A stretch of DNA of 64,000 bases from Methylorubrum rhodesianum (lineage in GTDB: Bacteria; Pseudomonadota; Alphaproteobacteria; Rhizobiales; Beijerinckiaceae): contig NZ_JACHOS010000012.1 in NCBI RefSeq assembly GCF_014199985.1, positions 70,881-134,880 of the forward strand. The letters run 5' to 3'. The notes under the pieces were generated by a model. The model made no database searches. It was not told the origin of the DNA and saw only the letters and a list, made by a program, of their open reading frames with translations. The position numbers and the translations under genes were made by a program. Of the stretch, positions 43,168-51,774 are shown piece after piece (within the stretch, counting starts at the first letter, position 1; each line of letters starts with the position of its first letter).

Positions 43168-44460
43168 ATGCGAGGATGTCAGGAGATGCCCGTGCACCCC
43201 CAAGGCGAACGTCGCTGGGCGCTGCCGGCGGCGGGCGGTTCGACGTCCCTCACCAGGTTGTGGCGGACGGTCGGACCGGGCGCCCTCGCGCCCGATCTGG
43301 CCAAGCCGTTGCTGGCTGCGGCGACGGCTGCCCTCCAAGGGTCCGGTCCCTCCGTGGCCGCCTCGGAATGGGAAGACGCCCCGGCGGCGCTCCGCGACGC
43401 CCGGGCGGTCCTCGGACGATGCGGTCCGGCGCATCCCGACGTCGACGTGGTCGCCACCGCGGCGCTCGCGCTGGCGCTTCGCGGCGAAAAGGCTGCCGCG
43501 ACGTTCCTCGCCGATGCGCTCGACCGTCTCGCCGCCGACGGGACGGGCGGACCGCACCATGCCCGGTTCGCCTATGCGTGGCGGTCCCGGGTGGAACTTA
43601 AGCCGGCGGGCGTCTCCGCCGGGAGCGACGACGGGGCGCCGGACCGGCTGCGGCTTCCGGGTGACGACACCGAGGGAGAACCGATGCGCCTATGGATCTT
43701 TTCGGACCTGCACATCGACATCGGGAGTCCATGGACCCCAGCCTCGATCCCCGGGGCCGATCTCGCGGTGGTCGCCGGCGACGTCGGCGAGGGCCTCGTC
43801 AAGTCAATCGCGTGGCTCGCCGCGACGGTCCGGCCGCATATGCCGGTCGCGTTCGTGGCCGGAAACCATGAATTCTACCGTCGATGCCTGCCGGACGAGT
43901 TGCAGGCGGGGCGCGCGGCCGCGATGGAGGCCGGAATTCACCTCCTGGAGAACGACACCGTCCGCTTCGGCGACGTCGTGGTCTCGGGATGCACCCTGTG
44001 GACGGATTACGAGCTCGACGGACCGGCGACGCGGGTCCCCGCCATGCGGGACGCACGCGTGGGCCTCAACGATCACCGCCTCATCGCCTGGAGCCGCAAG
44101 CCGGAGTGGCGGCGGTTCCGGCCGGAGGAGGCGCTCGCGCTGCACCTCGCGTCACGCCGCTTCCTCGAAACCGCGCTCCGGTCCGCCGCGGACGCGACGA
44201 CGCGGGCGCACGTCGTGGTCACGCATCACGCTCCCGCGGCGGGGAGCGTCGCGCCGCGGTTCCTCGGCAAGCCGCTCAATGCCGCCTACGCGTCGCGGTT
44301 GGACGACCTGATCGAGGCCGGTCGGCCTTCGCTCTGGGTCCACGGGCACACCCATACGCCGTTCGACTACCGCCTCGGCGGGACCCGCGTGCTCTGCAAC
44401 CCGCGAGGATATCCCGGCGAGAACCCGCGCTTCCAGCCCGGGCTGGTCGTCGAGGTCTGA
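43168..44460 (+). CDS. Helical domain plus metallophosphoesterase
   Basis: One open frame of about 430 residues. The first 160 form a helical segment (LTRLWRTVGPGALAPDLAKP; VVATAALALALRGEKAAATF) related to the protein at 45934-46530. The second part, from MRLWIFSDLHIDIG, is a complete calcineurin-like metallophosphoesterase with all metal motifs: DLH, VVAGDVGEG, VAGNHEFY, VTHHAP and GHTHTP. An ATG at 43684 directly before this domain has GAGGGAG four to five bases upstream, so the phosphoesterase may also, or only, be made from there as a 258-residue protein; no stop codon separates the two parts. The N-terminal start (ATG 43168 or 43186) is uncertain. Substrates could be nucleotides, nucleic acid ends or phosphoproteins. 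Confidence 0.75.
   Translation: MRGCQEMPVHPQGERRWALPAAGGSTSLTRLWRTVGPGALAPDLAKPLLAAATAALQGSGPSVAASEWEDAPAALRDARAVLGRCGPAHPDVDVVATAALALALRGEKAAATFLADALDRLAADGTGGPHHARFAYAWRSRVELKPAGVSAGSDDGAPDRLRLPGDDTEGEPMRLWIFSDLHIDIGSPWTPASIPGADLAVVAGDVGEGLVKSIAWLAATVRPHMPVAFVAGNHEFYRRCLPDELQAGRAAAMEAGIHLLENDTVRFGDVVVSGCTLWTDYELDGPATRVPAMRDARVGLNDHRLIAWSRKPEWRRFRPEEALALHLASRRFLETALRSAADATTRAHVVVTHHAPAAGSVAPRFLGKPLNAAYASRLDDLIEAGRPSLWVHGHTHTPFDYRLGGTRVLCNPRGYPGENPRFQPGLVVEV
43672..43683 (+). promoter_or_regulatory. Internal ribosome binding site before phosphoesterase domain
   Basis: GAGGGAGA at 43672-43679 sits just before the in-frame ATG at 43684, where the metallophosphoesterase domain begins. It is the strongest binding site in the frame and argues for a separate, shorter translation product. 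Confidence 0.5.
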
Positions 44461-44647
44461 GACCGCCCGGGGCGGCCGCCCCGCCCTGACTGCCTCCCGC
44501 AAGCCGAGAACCGATGGAGACGCCCTTGCCGGACTTCGCCCGTGAGCCTCGTGCGCTAGGATGCCGGGGAGCACCTCCGCCGCATCCCATTCCGTTCCGC
44601 TCCCAGGGCTCGACCGGAACGGGATCGGCGGCCGCCGGGGGCCTACG

Positions 44648-45664
44648 ATGACGCGGCATGTTCGCCCCCCTCGTCGTGTTCCGGGCGCCGAGGTCCCGGA
44701 GCCGTTGCCGCTTCCGTTTCGGCCCCGAGCGCGGATCGACCCGACGCCCGAGGTGCGGACGGCCTGTCCAGGACCGGCCTCCGTCGGGAGCCGAAGGGAG
44801 AACGCGAGGTTCTGGATCCTGTCCGACCTGCTCATCGACCGCAATCCCGGGTTCCGGCTCCCCGATCCGCTTCCCGAGTTCGACGTCCTGCTGGTGGCGG
44901 GCGGAGTGGCCATAGGGCTGGACGTCGCGTTGAACTGGTTGGCGCGCGCCCTGGACGGCAGACAGGGAAACAGGCCCGTCCTGATGGTGGCGGGCAGCGC
45001 GGAGCTGTGGTCCGAGACGCCCATGGTGGAGGCGGTCGCCCGCGGCCGGGACCTCGCCCGGGACCTCGGCATCCACCTGCTCGCCGACGATGCGGTACGC
45101 ATCGGTCCCGAGGCCGGCGGCGGGACCGTGGTGGTCGGGGCGACCCTGTGGACCGACTGGTGCCTCGAAGGGAGCTTCGAGGGCCGCCTAGCCAGGGTCG
45201 CGGCCCGCCACAGCTGGGCGGATTGCCGGCGCGTCCTGCTTCGGCGGGGGCGCCCGTGGTCGCCGCTCGACGCCCTCGGGGCCCATGCAAGGTCGCGGGG
45301 ATACATCGAGGACGCCCTCACCAGCATCGTGTGTCAATCGCTGAACGTCGCGAGGGGACCCGGGACGCTCGTGCCCGGTGTTCGCCCCGGGGACCGCGCC
45401 GTCGTGCTCACCCACTTCGCGCCTTCACGCCGTTCGCTGCCCGACGCCTGGACGGGATGGCTCGGGGACGCCTGGCTGGCAGCCTCGCATGCCTCGGACC
45501 TGGAGGATGTCATGCACGCCTGGGGGGCGCCGACGCTCTGGGTCCACGGCCGGGCCGTCGCCCCGGCGGATTACCGCATCGGCCGGACCAGGGTCGTCGC
45601 CAATCCCTTGCGGCGGTGGGATGCGGCCGATGCCTTCGACCCAGCCTTGGTGGTCGAGGCCTGA
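44648..45664 (+). CDS. Inactive metallophosphoesterase-like paralog
   Basis: 338 residues from the ATG at 44648. After a Pro/Arg-rich N-terminus of about 55 residues, the fold repeats the preceding phosphoesterase block by block, but the metal ligands are gone: SDLLID for SDLHID, VAGGVAIG for VAGDVGEG, VAGSAELW for VAGNHEFY, and WVHGRAVAP for WVHGHTHTP. Only the THFAP His survives. The scaffold is otherwise well kept (GATLWTDW; TRVVANPLRRW against TRVLCNPRGY) and there are no stops or frameshifts. Selection therefore seems to have preserved the fold but not catalysis. It lies 187 bases after the active paralog and probably partners or regulates it; a pseudoenzyme subunit is the simplest idea. 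Confidence 0.75.
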   Translation: MTRHVRPPRRVPGAEVPEPLPLPFRPRARIDPTPEVRTACPGPASVGSRRENARFWILSDLLIDRNPGFRLPDPLPEFDVLLVAGGVAIGLDVALNWLARALDGRQGNRPVLMVAGSAELWSETPMVEAVARGRDLARDLGIHLLADDAVRIGPEAGGGTVVVGATLWTDWCLEGSFEGRLARVAARHSWADCRRVLLRRGRPWSPLDALGAHARSRGYIEDALTSIVCQSLNVARGPGTLVPGVRPGDRAVVLTHFAPSRRSLPDAWTGWLGDAWLAASHASDLEDVMHAWGAPTLWVHGRAVAPADYRIGRTRVVANPLRRWDAADAFDPALVVEA

Positions 45665-45832
45665 GATGGGAACGTCGACCTACGGCCCAGGGCCGCCCGC
45701 ACCAAGCTCCCCGGACAGGCCGACGGGCATCGGGAGCCGGGAAAGGTTGGGCCGGTACGGCGCCCATCGCTGACTTCCCGCCTCGGGCTGCCGCCGCCAC
45801 GACTTTTCCCGGCCGCCAAAGACAGCAATGGC

Positions 45833-45861
45833 TTGATCGTCTTATATACCGCAGGTATAAT
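45833..45861 (+). promoter_or_regulatory. Shared promoter/operator, site B
   Basis: -35 TTGATC (45833-45838), 17-base spacer, -10 TATAAT (45856-45861). A perfect inverted repeat TATACC-GCA-GGTATA (45845-45859) overlaps the spacer and the -10 box. It faces the genes from 45934 to 49689. The arrangement is the same as site A, down to the spacing. Confidence 0.8.
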
Positions 45862-45933
45862 ATAAGCATTCTCGAACGTCGTGGGCATTCCAACAGCCGG
45901 GCCAACCGGGCTGGGCGCTGTGAAACCGAGCCC

Positions 45934-46530
45934 GTGCGCAGCGCGGCGACCGCCTATTCGCCCATCGGGTCGTTCCGGCTCCCCGTGGGGGCACGGGCCA
46001 AGTTTTTCGAAAGCGTGACGGATTCGCTGACCGCCTTGGAACGGGCGGGGCCGCTGGAGGTGGACATGGCATCGGAGCCTGGCCGAGTGGTTTCGACTTC
46101 GGTTTTGCGGCACGCGATCCGAACCCCGCGGCGCGGCGTGCCGCCCGTGGTCGAAGTCGGCGTGGTGGCGGCTTGGCGTACGTACCCGCCCGGACGCCTC
46201 GACCGGGCGGAAGCAACGGCCCTCGCGCGGCTGCTGGCGACGACGTCGATACTCGGCGAAACGCGCTGGTCCGCGGCAAGGGACGGGGACGCGGCCGCGG
46301 CCACGGCGCTCGCCATCCGTCACGTCCGCACGTGCGGCGCGGCTTCGGTCGCGTCGGATCTCGTGATGGGCAATCTCCTGCTGATGGCCGAGCGCGGCGA
46401 CGCGACCGCGCCGGCGGTCATCGCCTACGCCCTGCGCGCGCTGGCACGGCGCAGCGCCGACGAGCGCCGGCTCATGCGGCTCGCGGCGCGATGGGCGCGA
46501 CCGAGGATGCGCAAGTCTCGCCGCCGCTGA
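45934..46530 (+). CDS. Small helical protein of unknown function
   Basis: 198 residues from the GTG at 45934; an ATG at 46066 would remove the first 44. There is no recognised domain. The N-terminus FRLPVGARAKFFESVTDSL is followed by a Thr/Arg-rich centre and an alanine-rich helical C-terminal half (DLVMGNLLLMAERGDATAPA, then YALRALARRS), ending in a basic tail (RPRMRKSRRR). The LLLMAERGDATAPAVIAYAL segment resembles ALALALRGEKAAATFLADAL in the N-terminal part of the 43168 protein, so the two are probably paralogous. It is the first gene after promoter site B and lies 48 bases before the AAA protease gene. Confidence 0.65.
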   Translation: MRSAATAYSPIGSFRLPVGARAKFFESVTDSLTALERAGPLEVDMASEPGRVVSTSVLRHAIRTPRRGVPPVVEVGVVAAWRTYPPGRLDRAEATALARLLATTSILGETRWSAARDGDAAAATALAIRHVRTCGAASVASDLVMGNLLLMAERGDATAPAVIAYALRALARRSADERRLMRLAARWARPRMRKSRRR

Positions 46531-46578
46531 ACCATCGGCCCCCCACCATCGAAGTCCCGTGCGAAGCCGGAGGATGCC

Positions 46579-48660
46579 ATGCCCGAACCGAACGAGGCGG
46601 CCTGCGCGATGGCGCGCGCCTTCGTCGAGGCGTTGCGGAAGGAAGCCGCGAGCCCGGATCCATCATGGTGCCTGGACGAAGCCGAGCTCGACGCGCTCGC
46701 GCTCGGCCGGCGGGAGGCATCACTCATGCCCCGGCTGGCCGCCGACGTCGTGGCCGCCGCGGTCATGCTGGGGCGCGCGTTCGCTCCGGCAGGACCTCCC
46801 GCGGCCGATGACGGCTTCCCCGTCCTACTGGTGCGCGTATCCTCTCCGGATTGGGTGGAGCCGATGCGGTGCGTCGTGGGACCCTGCCTCCTCGGACTGG
46901 GATGGAGGGTTCGGGATGGCGAGGGCGGGCGCGGGGCCTGGAACGACCGCAGCCGGCGGGAGGTCGTCGTGTTCGCGCGTGACGGGGCCTCGCGCGAGCA
47001 TAGGCCCGACCGCGGCAACGAAACCGTCGGCGCGGCCGTGGTCGCCGGCGTCCCGCTCATCGGCGTCGCGTCGGATCCCGCCAGGACGCTGCCGCGCGAC
47101 TTCCTGCGCGCCGTCGACCGGGAGGTTCTCGTCGCTCCGCTCGACGCCGAGGTGCTGAGCCTGGTGATCGAGGCGGTGACCGGCGAGGTTCCGCCCCTCG
47201 CCGCGCTCGGGGACTGCGTGGCGGTCCGGGCCGCCGCCGACCTTCGGCTCGGTATCCGCCCGGGTCGCGGGGCATCCGAGGCCCTGGAGCGCCTCGGGCG
47301 TTCGCGCCTGCGAGAGAGGCAGCGCACCGCGAACGCGCCCCGCCTTGAGGACTCGCTCGGTCTCGGAGCCGCCCGGGATTGGGGGCTCGGCCTGGTGGCG
47401 GACCTACGGTCGTGGCACGAGGGGATCATCCCGTTCGCCGCCTGTGAATCGGCCGCCCTCGTCAGCGGGCCGCCCGGCACGGGCAAAACACGGTTCGCGG
47501 CGGCCCTGGCCCGAAGCGCGAACCTACCGCTTCATCCGGGCTCCCTCGCGCAGTGGCAGGGCTCCCGTGACGGACATCTTGGCCATACCCTGGGCGCCAT
47601 GCGGCAGTTCTTCGAGGAAGCGCGGCGGTCGCCTTGCGTGGTCCTGATCGACGAGCTCGATTCCTTTGGAGATAGGAATACTTTCTCAGAACATCATCGC
47701 GATTACTCCAGCCAGGTCGTCAACGCCCTCCTGGAACACCTCGACGGCGCCGTCGGCCGCGAAGGGGTCGTCGTCGTCGGCACGACCAACCATCCTTCGA
47801 GGATCGATCCTGCGATCTTGCGCTCGGGGCGGCTTGAACGGCACTTTCGGATCGAGCTTCCCGGTCTCGACGCGCTGACCGGCATGCTGGTCCAGTATCT
47901 CGGGACCGACGCCGATGACCTCGACCTTGCGCCGGTGGTCCCGCTGCTGCGGGGCATGACGGGTGCCGACGTCGAGGCGCTGGTGCGGCGGGCGCGTGGC
48001 AGCGCGCGACGGGCCGGCCGCACCCTCACGGTGGACGACATCCTGGCAGGCTCCTCGGATGGGACGCCGGCGCTCGGGGATGGGCTCCGGATGCGCTGCG
48101 CCGTCCACGAGGCCGGGCATGCGGTCGCGCTCCTGGCCAGCGGCGCGAGCGGACCGGTGACGCTAACCATCGCCCCGACCGGCGGCCTGACCGAGCATGC
48201 GCTCGTCGATGCCTACGGAGCCCTGACCGAGGGCGACTTCGAACGGTCCCTGGTGATGATCCTGTCGGGCCGCGCGGCCGAGGAGGTGCTCCTGGGCGAC
48301 GTCTCCGCCGGCGCGGTCTCGGATCTCGCCGAGGCGACCCGATGCGCCGCGGCGATGGAGGCGTCGTGGGGGTTCTCGGCCGATTTCCCGCTGCTGTCCC
48401 TGGCCCCCGCCCAGGACATCGACCTGGCCCGGATGCCCTGGCTGATGCGCCCGGTCCTTGAGCGGCTCCGGCTGGCCTACGAGCGCGCGTGCGACCTCAT
48501 GCGGACCGAGCGCCTCGCCCTCGAACGGATCGCGGAGGCCCTGTTCCGCACGGCCTACCTCGACGACGCGGCCATTCGGGCGTTGTTCTCGGGAAAGGCC
48601 GCCTCCCCCCGACGCCGCGCCGGTCCGGGCCGCGGTGCCCACCGCACGCACGACATCTGA
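46579..48660 (+). CDS. Soluble FtsH-like AAA+ M41 metalloprotease
   Basis: 693 residues. About 245 N-terminal residues resemble no named domain and have no membrane helix. The AAA+ module follows: Walker A GPPGTGKT (297-304), Walker B VVLIDELDS (Asp358, Glu359) and a second region of homology RIDPAILRSGRLERH. The M41 peptidase domain has the zinc motif HEAGH (510-514) and GAVSDLAEAT supplying the third ligand. The order AAA-M41 is that of FtsH, but the missing transmembrane helices make it cytoplasmic and imply different substrates, presumably recruited by the novel N-terminus. All catalytic residues are present. It is coupled to the exonuclease gene 12 bases downstream and shares promoter site B. 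Confidence 0.88.
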   Translation: MPEPNEAACAMARAFVEALRKEAASPDPSWCLDEAELDALALGRREASLMPRLAADVVAAAVMLGRAFAPAGPPAADDGFPVLLVRVSSPDWVEPMRCVVGPCLLGLGWRVRDGEGGRGAWNDRSRREVVVFARDGASREHRPDRGNETVGAAVVAGVPLIGVASDPARTLPRDFLRAVDREVLVAPLDAEVLSLVIEAVTGEVPPLAALGDCVAVRAAADLRLGIRPGRGASEALERLGRSRLRERQRTANAPRLEDSLGLGAARDWGLGLVADLRSWHEGIIPFAACESAALVSGPPGTGKTRFAAALARSANLPLHPGSLAQWQGSRDGHLGHTLGAMRQFFEEARRSPCVVLIDELDSFGDRNTFSEHHRDYSSQVVNALLEHLDGAVGREGVVVVGTTNHPSRIDPAILRSGRLERHFRIELPGLDALTGMLVQYLGTDADDLDLAPVVPLLRGMTGADVEALVRRARGSARRAGRTLTVDDILAGSSDGTPALGDGLRMRCAVHEAGHAVALLASGASGPVTLTIAPTGGLTEHALVDAYGALTEGDFERSLVMILSGRAAEEVLLGDVSAGAVSDLAEATRCAAAMEASWGFSADFPLLSLAPAQDIDLARMPWLMRPVLERLRLAYERACDLMRTERLALERIAEALFRTAYLDDAAIRALFSGKAASPRRRAGPGRGAHRTHDI

Positions 48661-48672
48661 AGTGGAGAGGCC

Positions 48673-49689
48673 ATGACGTCCTTCGTACGCCGACCGATTG
48701 CATGCCGGGACCCGTCCGCGTCGCGCTCACCCGCCCGTCGCCCGCTCGCGGAACGGACGTTGTTCGACGCCGCCTCACCCGGGGCGGAGCCGCGCCCTGA
48801 CACCATGCGACATCCCTTGCGCCGCCGCGACTTCGACGAGGGCAGCCCGGACACGTTGATGATGCTCGACATCGAGACCGTTCCGGACCCGATCCTAACG
48901 CCCGCGGATTGGCCGGCCGACCGGTTTCCAAAGGCCATGTGGCATCAGGTCGTCGCCATCTCGGTGATCGAGGCGGGGGTCGGTCGGGAGCCGGGCACGG
49001 GGGTCGAGACCTACGAGTTGCGGTCCTGCCGCAGCGGCGGCGAACCGGGATGGGACGAGGCACGTCTGCTGCGCGCCTTCTGGCGGCTTTTCGAGGGGGG
49101 ACGCTACAGGCTCGTCACCTGGAACGGCAGGGCGTTCGACATGCCGGTGGTCCTCGCCCGCTCGTTGATGCACGGTCTCGCGGCCCCCGCATGGTTTCTT
49201 CGCGGAACGCGCTGGGCCAATTACGGGCAGCGCTACGCCCAGGACTGGCACCTCGACCTCATGGATGCGATCTCAGCCTTCGGGGCGGCCTCGCGTCTCA
49301 CCCTGGAGGAGGCTGCGGCGGCGGTCGGCGCACCGGGCAAGATGGGCGAGCACGGGTCCTGCGTCGCCGAATTGGTCGCGCGCGACGAACTCGGTCGGGT
49401 GCGGGACTACTGCGAGACCGACGTGGCGAACCTCTACGTCATCTTCATGCGCTGGGCGCATCTGACGGGCAGGACGGATGCCGCGGGCCACGATGCAGCC
49501 GTGGAGGGATTCCTGCGCTACCTCGATGCGGAGGGGCCGGCCCGCCCGCACTTGGCGGCCTTCGCGCAGGAATGGCGACGGACTGGATCGCGCGCGCCGA
49601 TGCATGTGGGTCGAACGACCGGGTCGGGTGCGGTGGTGGCTGGTCCGGACACCTGTCACGGAGCTCGACGGAGCTCGCTTGGGGCCTGA
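48673..49689 (+). CDS. PolB-like 3'-5' exonuclease (DEDDy)
   Basis: 338 residues. GGAGAGG precedes the ATG at 48673. After a basic, probably disordered 60-residue N-terminus the exonuclease fold begins with MMLDIETVPD (ExoI, Asp/Glu), then VTWNGRAFDMPVV (ExoII), DLMDAIS, and YCETDVANLYVIF (ExoIII with Tyr and Asp). This is the predicted PolB-like 3'-5' exonuclease family, which acts on DNA or RNA without a polymerase domain. The C-terminal 45 residues are low-complexity. It is the last gene of the site B transcript, so a nuclease is made together with an AAA protease; this pairing resembles effector/regulator logic in some defence systems, which is inference. Confidence 0.83.
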   Translation: MTSFVRRPIACRDPSASRSPARRPLAERTLFDAASPGAEPRPDTMRHPLRRRDFDEGSPDTLMMLDIETVPDPILTPADWPADRFPKAMWHQVVAISVIEAGVGREPGTGVETYELRSCRSGGEPGWDEARLLRAFWRLFEGGRYRLVTWNGRAFDMPVVLARSLMHGLAAPAWFLRGTRWANYGQRYAQDWHLDLMDAISAFGAASRLTLEEAAAAVGAPGKMGEHGSCVAELVARDELGRVRDYCETDVANLYVIFMRWAHLTGRTDAAGHDAAVEGFLRYLDAEGPARPHLAAFAQEWRRTGSRAPMHVGRTTGSGAVVAGPDTCHGARRSSLGA

Positions 49690-49910
49690 GGGCCGGGTCG
49701 CGGAGTAGCCAATCCTCGGGATGCCCCATGAGCGGGCGGCGGGACGCAGGTCCCGCGCCCGGATCCGCCGGTCCGGCGTGAGACCGCGATAAAACCGGGC
49801 GTTAGCCACGAGTGAGTCGAAGGCGTCGAAAGCCATCGGGGTAAATCGACCGTAATGGCTGGCGTGCGAAGGATCGGGCAACGGCCAGCAAGCCCAGGGG
49901 GGAACAGCCG

Positions 49911-50408
49911 ATGACCCTGCCGCGCCTTTCGCGACCACTTGAATATAGCCGCGCTTGGGTGGCGCTCGGGGTCCTGGCACCTATCGGCGTGCTGATCGTG
50001 TCGGCGTCGATGCTCCTCGATCTTCGTCGCGATGCCTGGGACAAGGCCGAGCAGACCTCCAGGAACCTCATGCAGGTCATCGAACGCGACATCGCCCGCA
50101 ACGTCGAGATCATCGACCTTTCGCTGCGGGCCGTCGTCGACAACCTGCGCGCGCCCGAGACCGCGGAAGCGAGCCCGAAGGCACGGCAGATGATCCTGTT
50201 CGACCGTGCCGCGAGCGCCAGGGACCTCGGCGTGATGCTGGTCCTGGACGGGAACGGCGACAGCAGCCTCGTGATCACTCAGAACCAGTACGCTGCCTGT
50301 GTCGCTGCTCGCTCAGACGTGATCACCGCGCAAACCCAGCTTCAGACAACCGAAGCCTTGAGCATTGCGGTCGAGCTCAGCCGGGCGACACTGACGACGA
50401 ACAAATGA
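49911..50408 (+). pseudogene. Chimeric ORF: sensor N-terminus joined to NodT efflux fragment
   Basis: The first 118 or so residues are the start of a membrane sensor: a transmembrane helix (WVALGVLAPIGVLIVSASML) followed by DLRRDAWDKAEQTSRNLMQV and ERDIARNVEIIDLSLRAVV, typical of Cache-type sensor domains often attached to diguanylate cyclases. After GDSS near 50265 the text switches to QNQYAACVAARSDVITAQTQ and LQTTEALSIAVELSRATL. That is a helix of NodT/OprM-type outer-membrane efflux proteins. Neither parent is complete and there is no natural protein with this combination that I know. A recombination event fused two gene fragments in frame. Confidence 0.7.
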
Positions 50409-50546
50409 AGACTATGAGAAGTCGCCTCGCAGATGATGACGCAACTAGATCGCAAAATCGATATCAGACTGAGCCGAAACCGGATCTACCGTTGAGCATC
50501 CGGCCCCGACGACAAATAATAGTATAGCAGGCACACTCGACCGTGC

Positions 50547-50957
50547 TCAGTAACCGTAGTGGTAATCAAAGCTCGGAGCGTAACCACAACCGTAGTGGCC
50601 GTAGTATGGGCTGTGCGCCACGAGCCCATCGAGCGCCAAGCCACCGATCAATCCAGCTGCAACGGGGACCCCGTAGTAACCCCGCCTATGGCCGTAATGT
50701 CCGTGTCCTCTGCGGTAGCCGCGACCGCTATAGTAGCGGCGCCCATAGCCAAAACCACCATACCCATAAGTGCGACCGTGGCCGCCATAGTACCTGCGGC
50801 CTCCGCCATGGCCGCCATAAAACCCATGTCCTCCGCCATAGCCGCCATGATGGCCTTCAGCCTGGGCCGCACTCGGAATGGCCACGAGGCTGATGACGAG
50901 CGTGACCGTCAGAAGGCCGACACTCAGTGCCGTCTTCACCCTACCAAGACGAGCCAT
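50547..50957 (-). CDS. Exported Gly/Tyr/His-rich protein
   Basis: 136 residues; AAGGAG lies eight bases before the ATG at 50957. A signal peptide (ALSVGLLTVTLVISLVAIPSAAQA) precedes a low-complexity body of GGHG, GGYGG, RRYY and GHYGH repeats. A more hydrophobic helix (VPVAAGLIGGLALDGLVA) and a Tyr/His-rich end follow. Such proteins are surface or periplasmic and may bind metal or form a coat. There is no named family. A similar but distinct Gly/His-rich protein is encoded at 51775-52065 on the same strand. Confidence 0.7.
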   Translation of the reverse strand: MARLGRVKTALSVGLLTVTLVISLVAIPSAAQAEGHHGGYGGGHGFYGGHGGGRRYYGGHGRTYGYGGFGYGRRYYSGRGYRRGHGHYGHRRGYYGVPVAAGLIGGLALDGLVAHSPYYGHYGCGYAPSFDYHYGY

Positions 50958-51345
50958 AACTATTTCTCCTTTGCGTTGCGCGTCCCTTCCCGAAGACTCG
51001 TTTGAGCGGGTCAAGGCCCTCTGCCTTGCCCAACGCCTGAACGCACGGGTGCGATCCGGCAGGCTCTGCTGAATGGTGTTTTCATCCCACCTCGCCCGCG
51101 CGCTTGGCAGGAGCGTTCCATCACATGACTTCGAAGAAAGCAAATAAGGTGAAGAGTTATACAGTAATAAAAATATATTTTATAGCCACAGCTAAGCTGT
51201 AAATTCCCCTTGTTTGTACGTCAGCTTCAGAAGCAACTGAATTGATCTGTGCTAGTCGGCCTAGACAATATCGTTGAAATGTAGACGAGGGGCGACCTGT
51301 AATGGCCACCCGTCGCTTATTCACAGCTCTTTTTATCTCAAGGCG
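50958..51345. other. AT-richer intergenic region
   Basis: About 390 bases, AT-rich between 51140 and 51260, without a gene I can support. It should contain the promoter of the Gly/Tyr/His-rich protein gene at 50547-50957. Confidence 0.4.
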
Positions 51346-51576
51346 TCAGTGACGTTCCCGCGGGGCATCGCCATGGTGTCCCTCTCGACGCTCTTCGTGG
51401 TGCTCTCTGCGAGGTTCATGATGGCCGCCCTCGCTACGCTCTTCGACAACGCGTCGTCCGTGGCTATCGCCTTCCACCCGAACCCCGCCCGGATTGACAT
51501 CGATATGCTGAGCGAAGACTGCTGTTGGAGATACGGCAAAGGCCGCAGCGATCATTGCTCTTGCTGACTTTTTCAT
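51346..51576 (-). CDS. Small exported His/Arg/Glu-rich protein
   Basis: 76 residues from the ATG at 51576, with AGGAG upstream. The signal peptide ends AVFAQ; the rest is a charged chain with EGGHHEPRREHHEERREGHHG, similar in design to the protein at 31004-31231. Metal buffering in the periplasm is a reasonable but unproven role. Confidence 0.65.
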   Translation of the reverse strand: MKKSARAMIAAAFAVSPTAVFAQHIDVNPGGVRVEGDSHGRRVVEERSEGGHHEPRREHHEERREGHHGDAPRERH

Positions 51577-51774
51577 CACGACATCATTCTCCTGTGCTCG
51601 GATTTGGAAGAAAAAACATGGCTGTGCTTTGCTTCCGGATCGGATTTCGTTACGTCGGAGAATTATTCTGAGTAACGAACTATTTGCCGTCATCCGATGA
51701 CTGAGTCCCGCCAACCTCGCCTAATGCTTGGGCTCAAGACAATCTTTGCGGGATCAAGCTTCTAGTTTGTGTCC

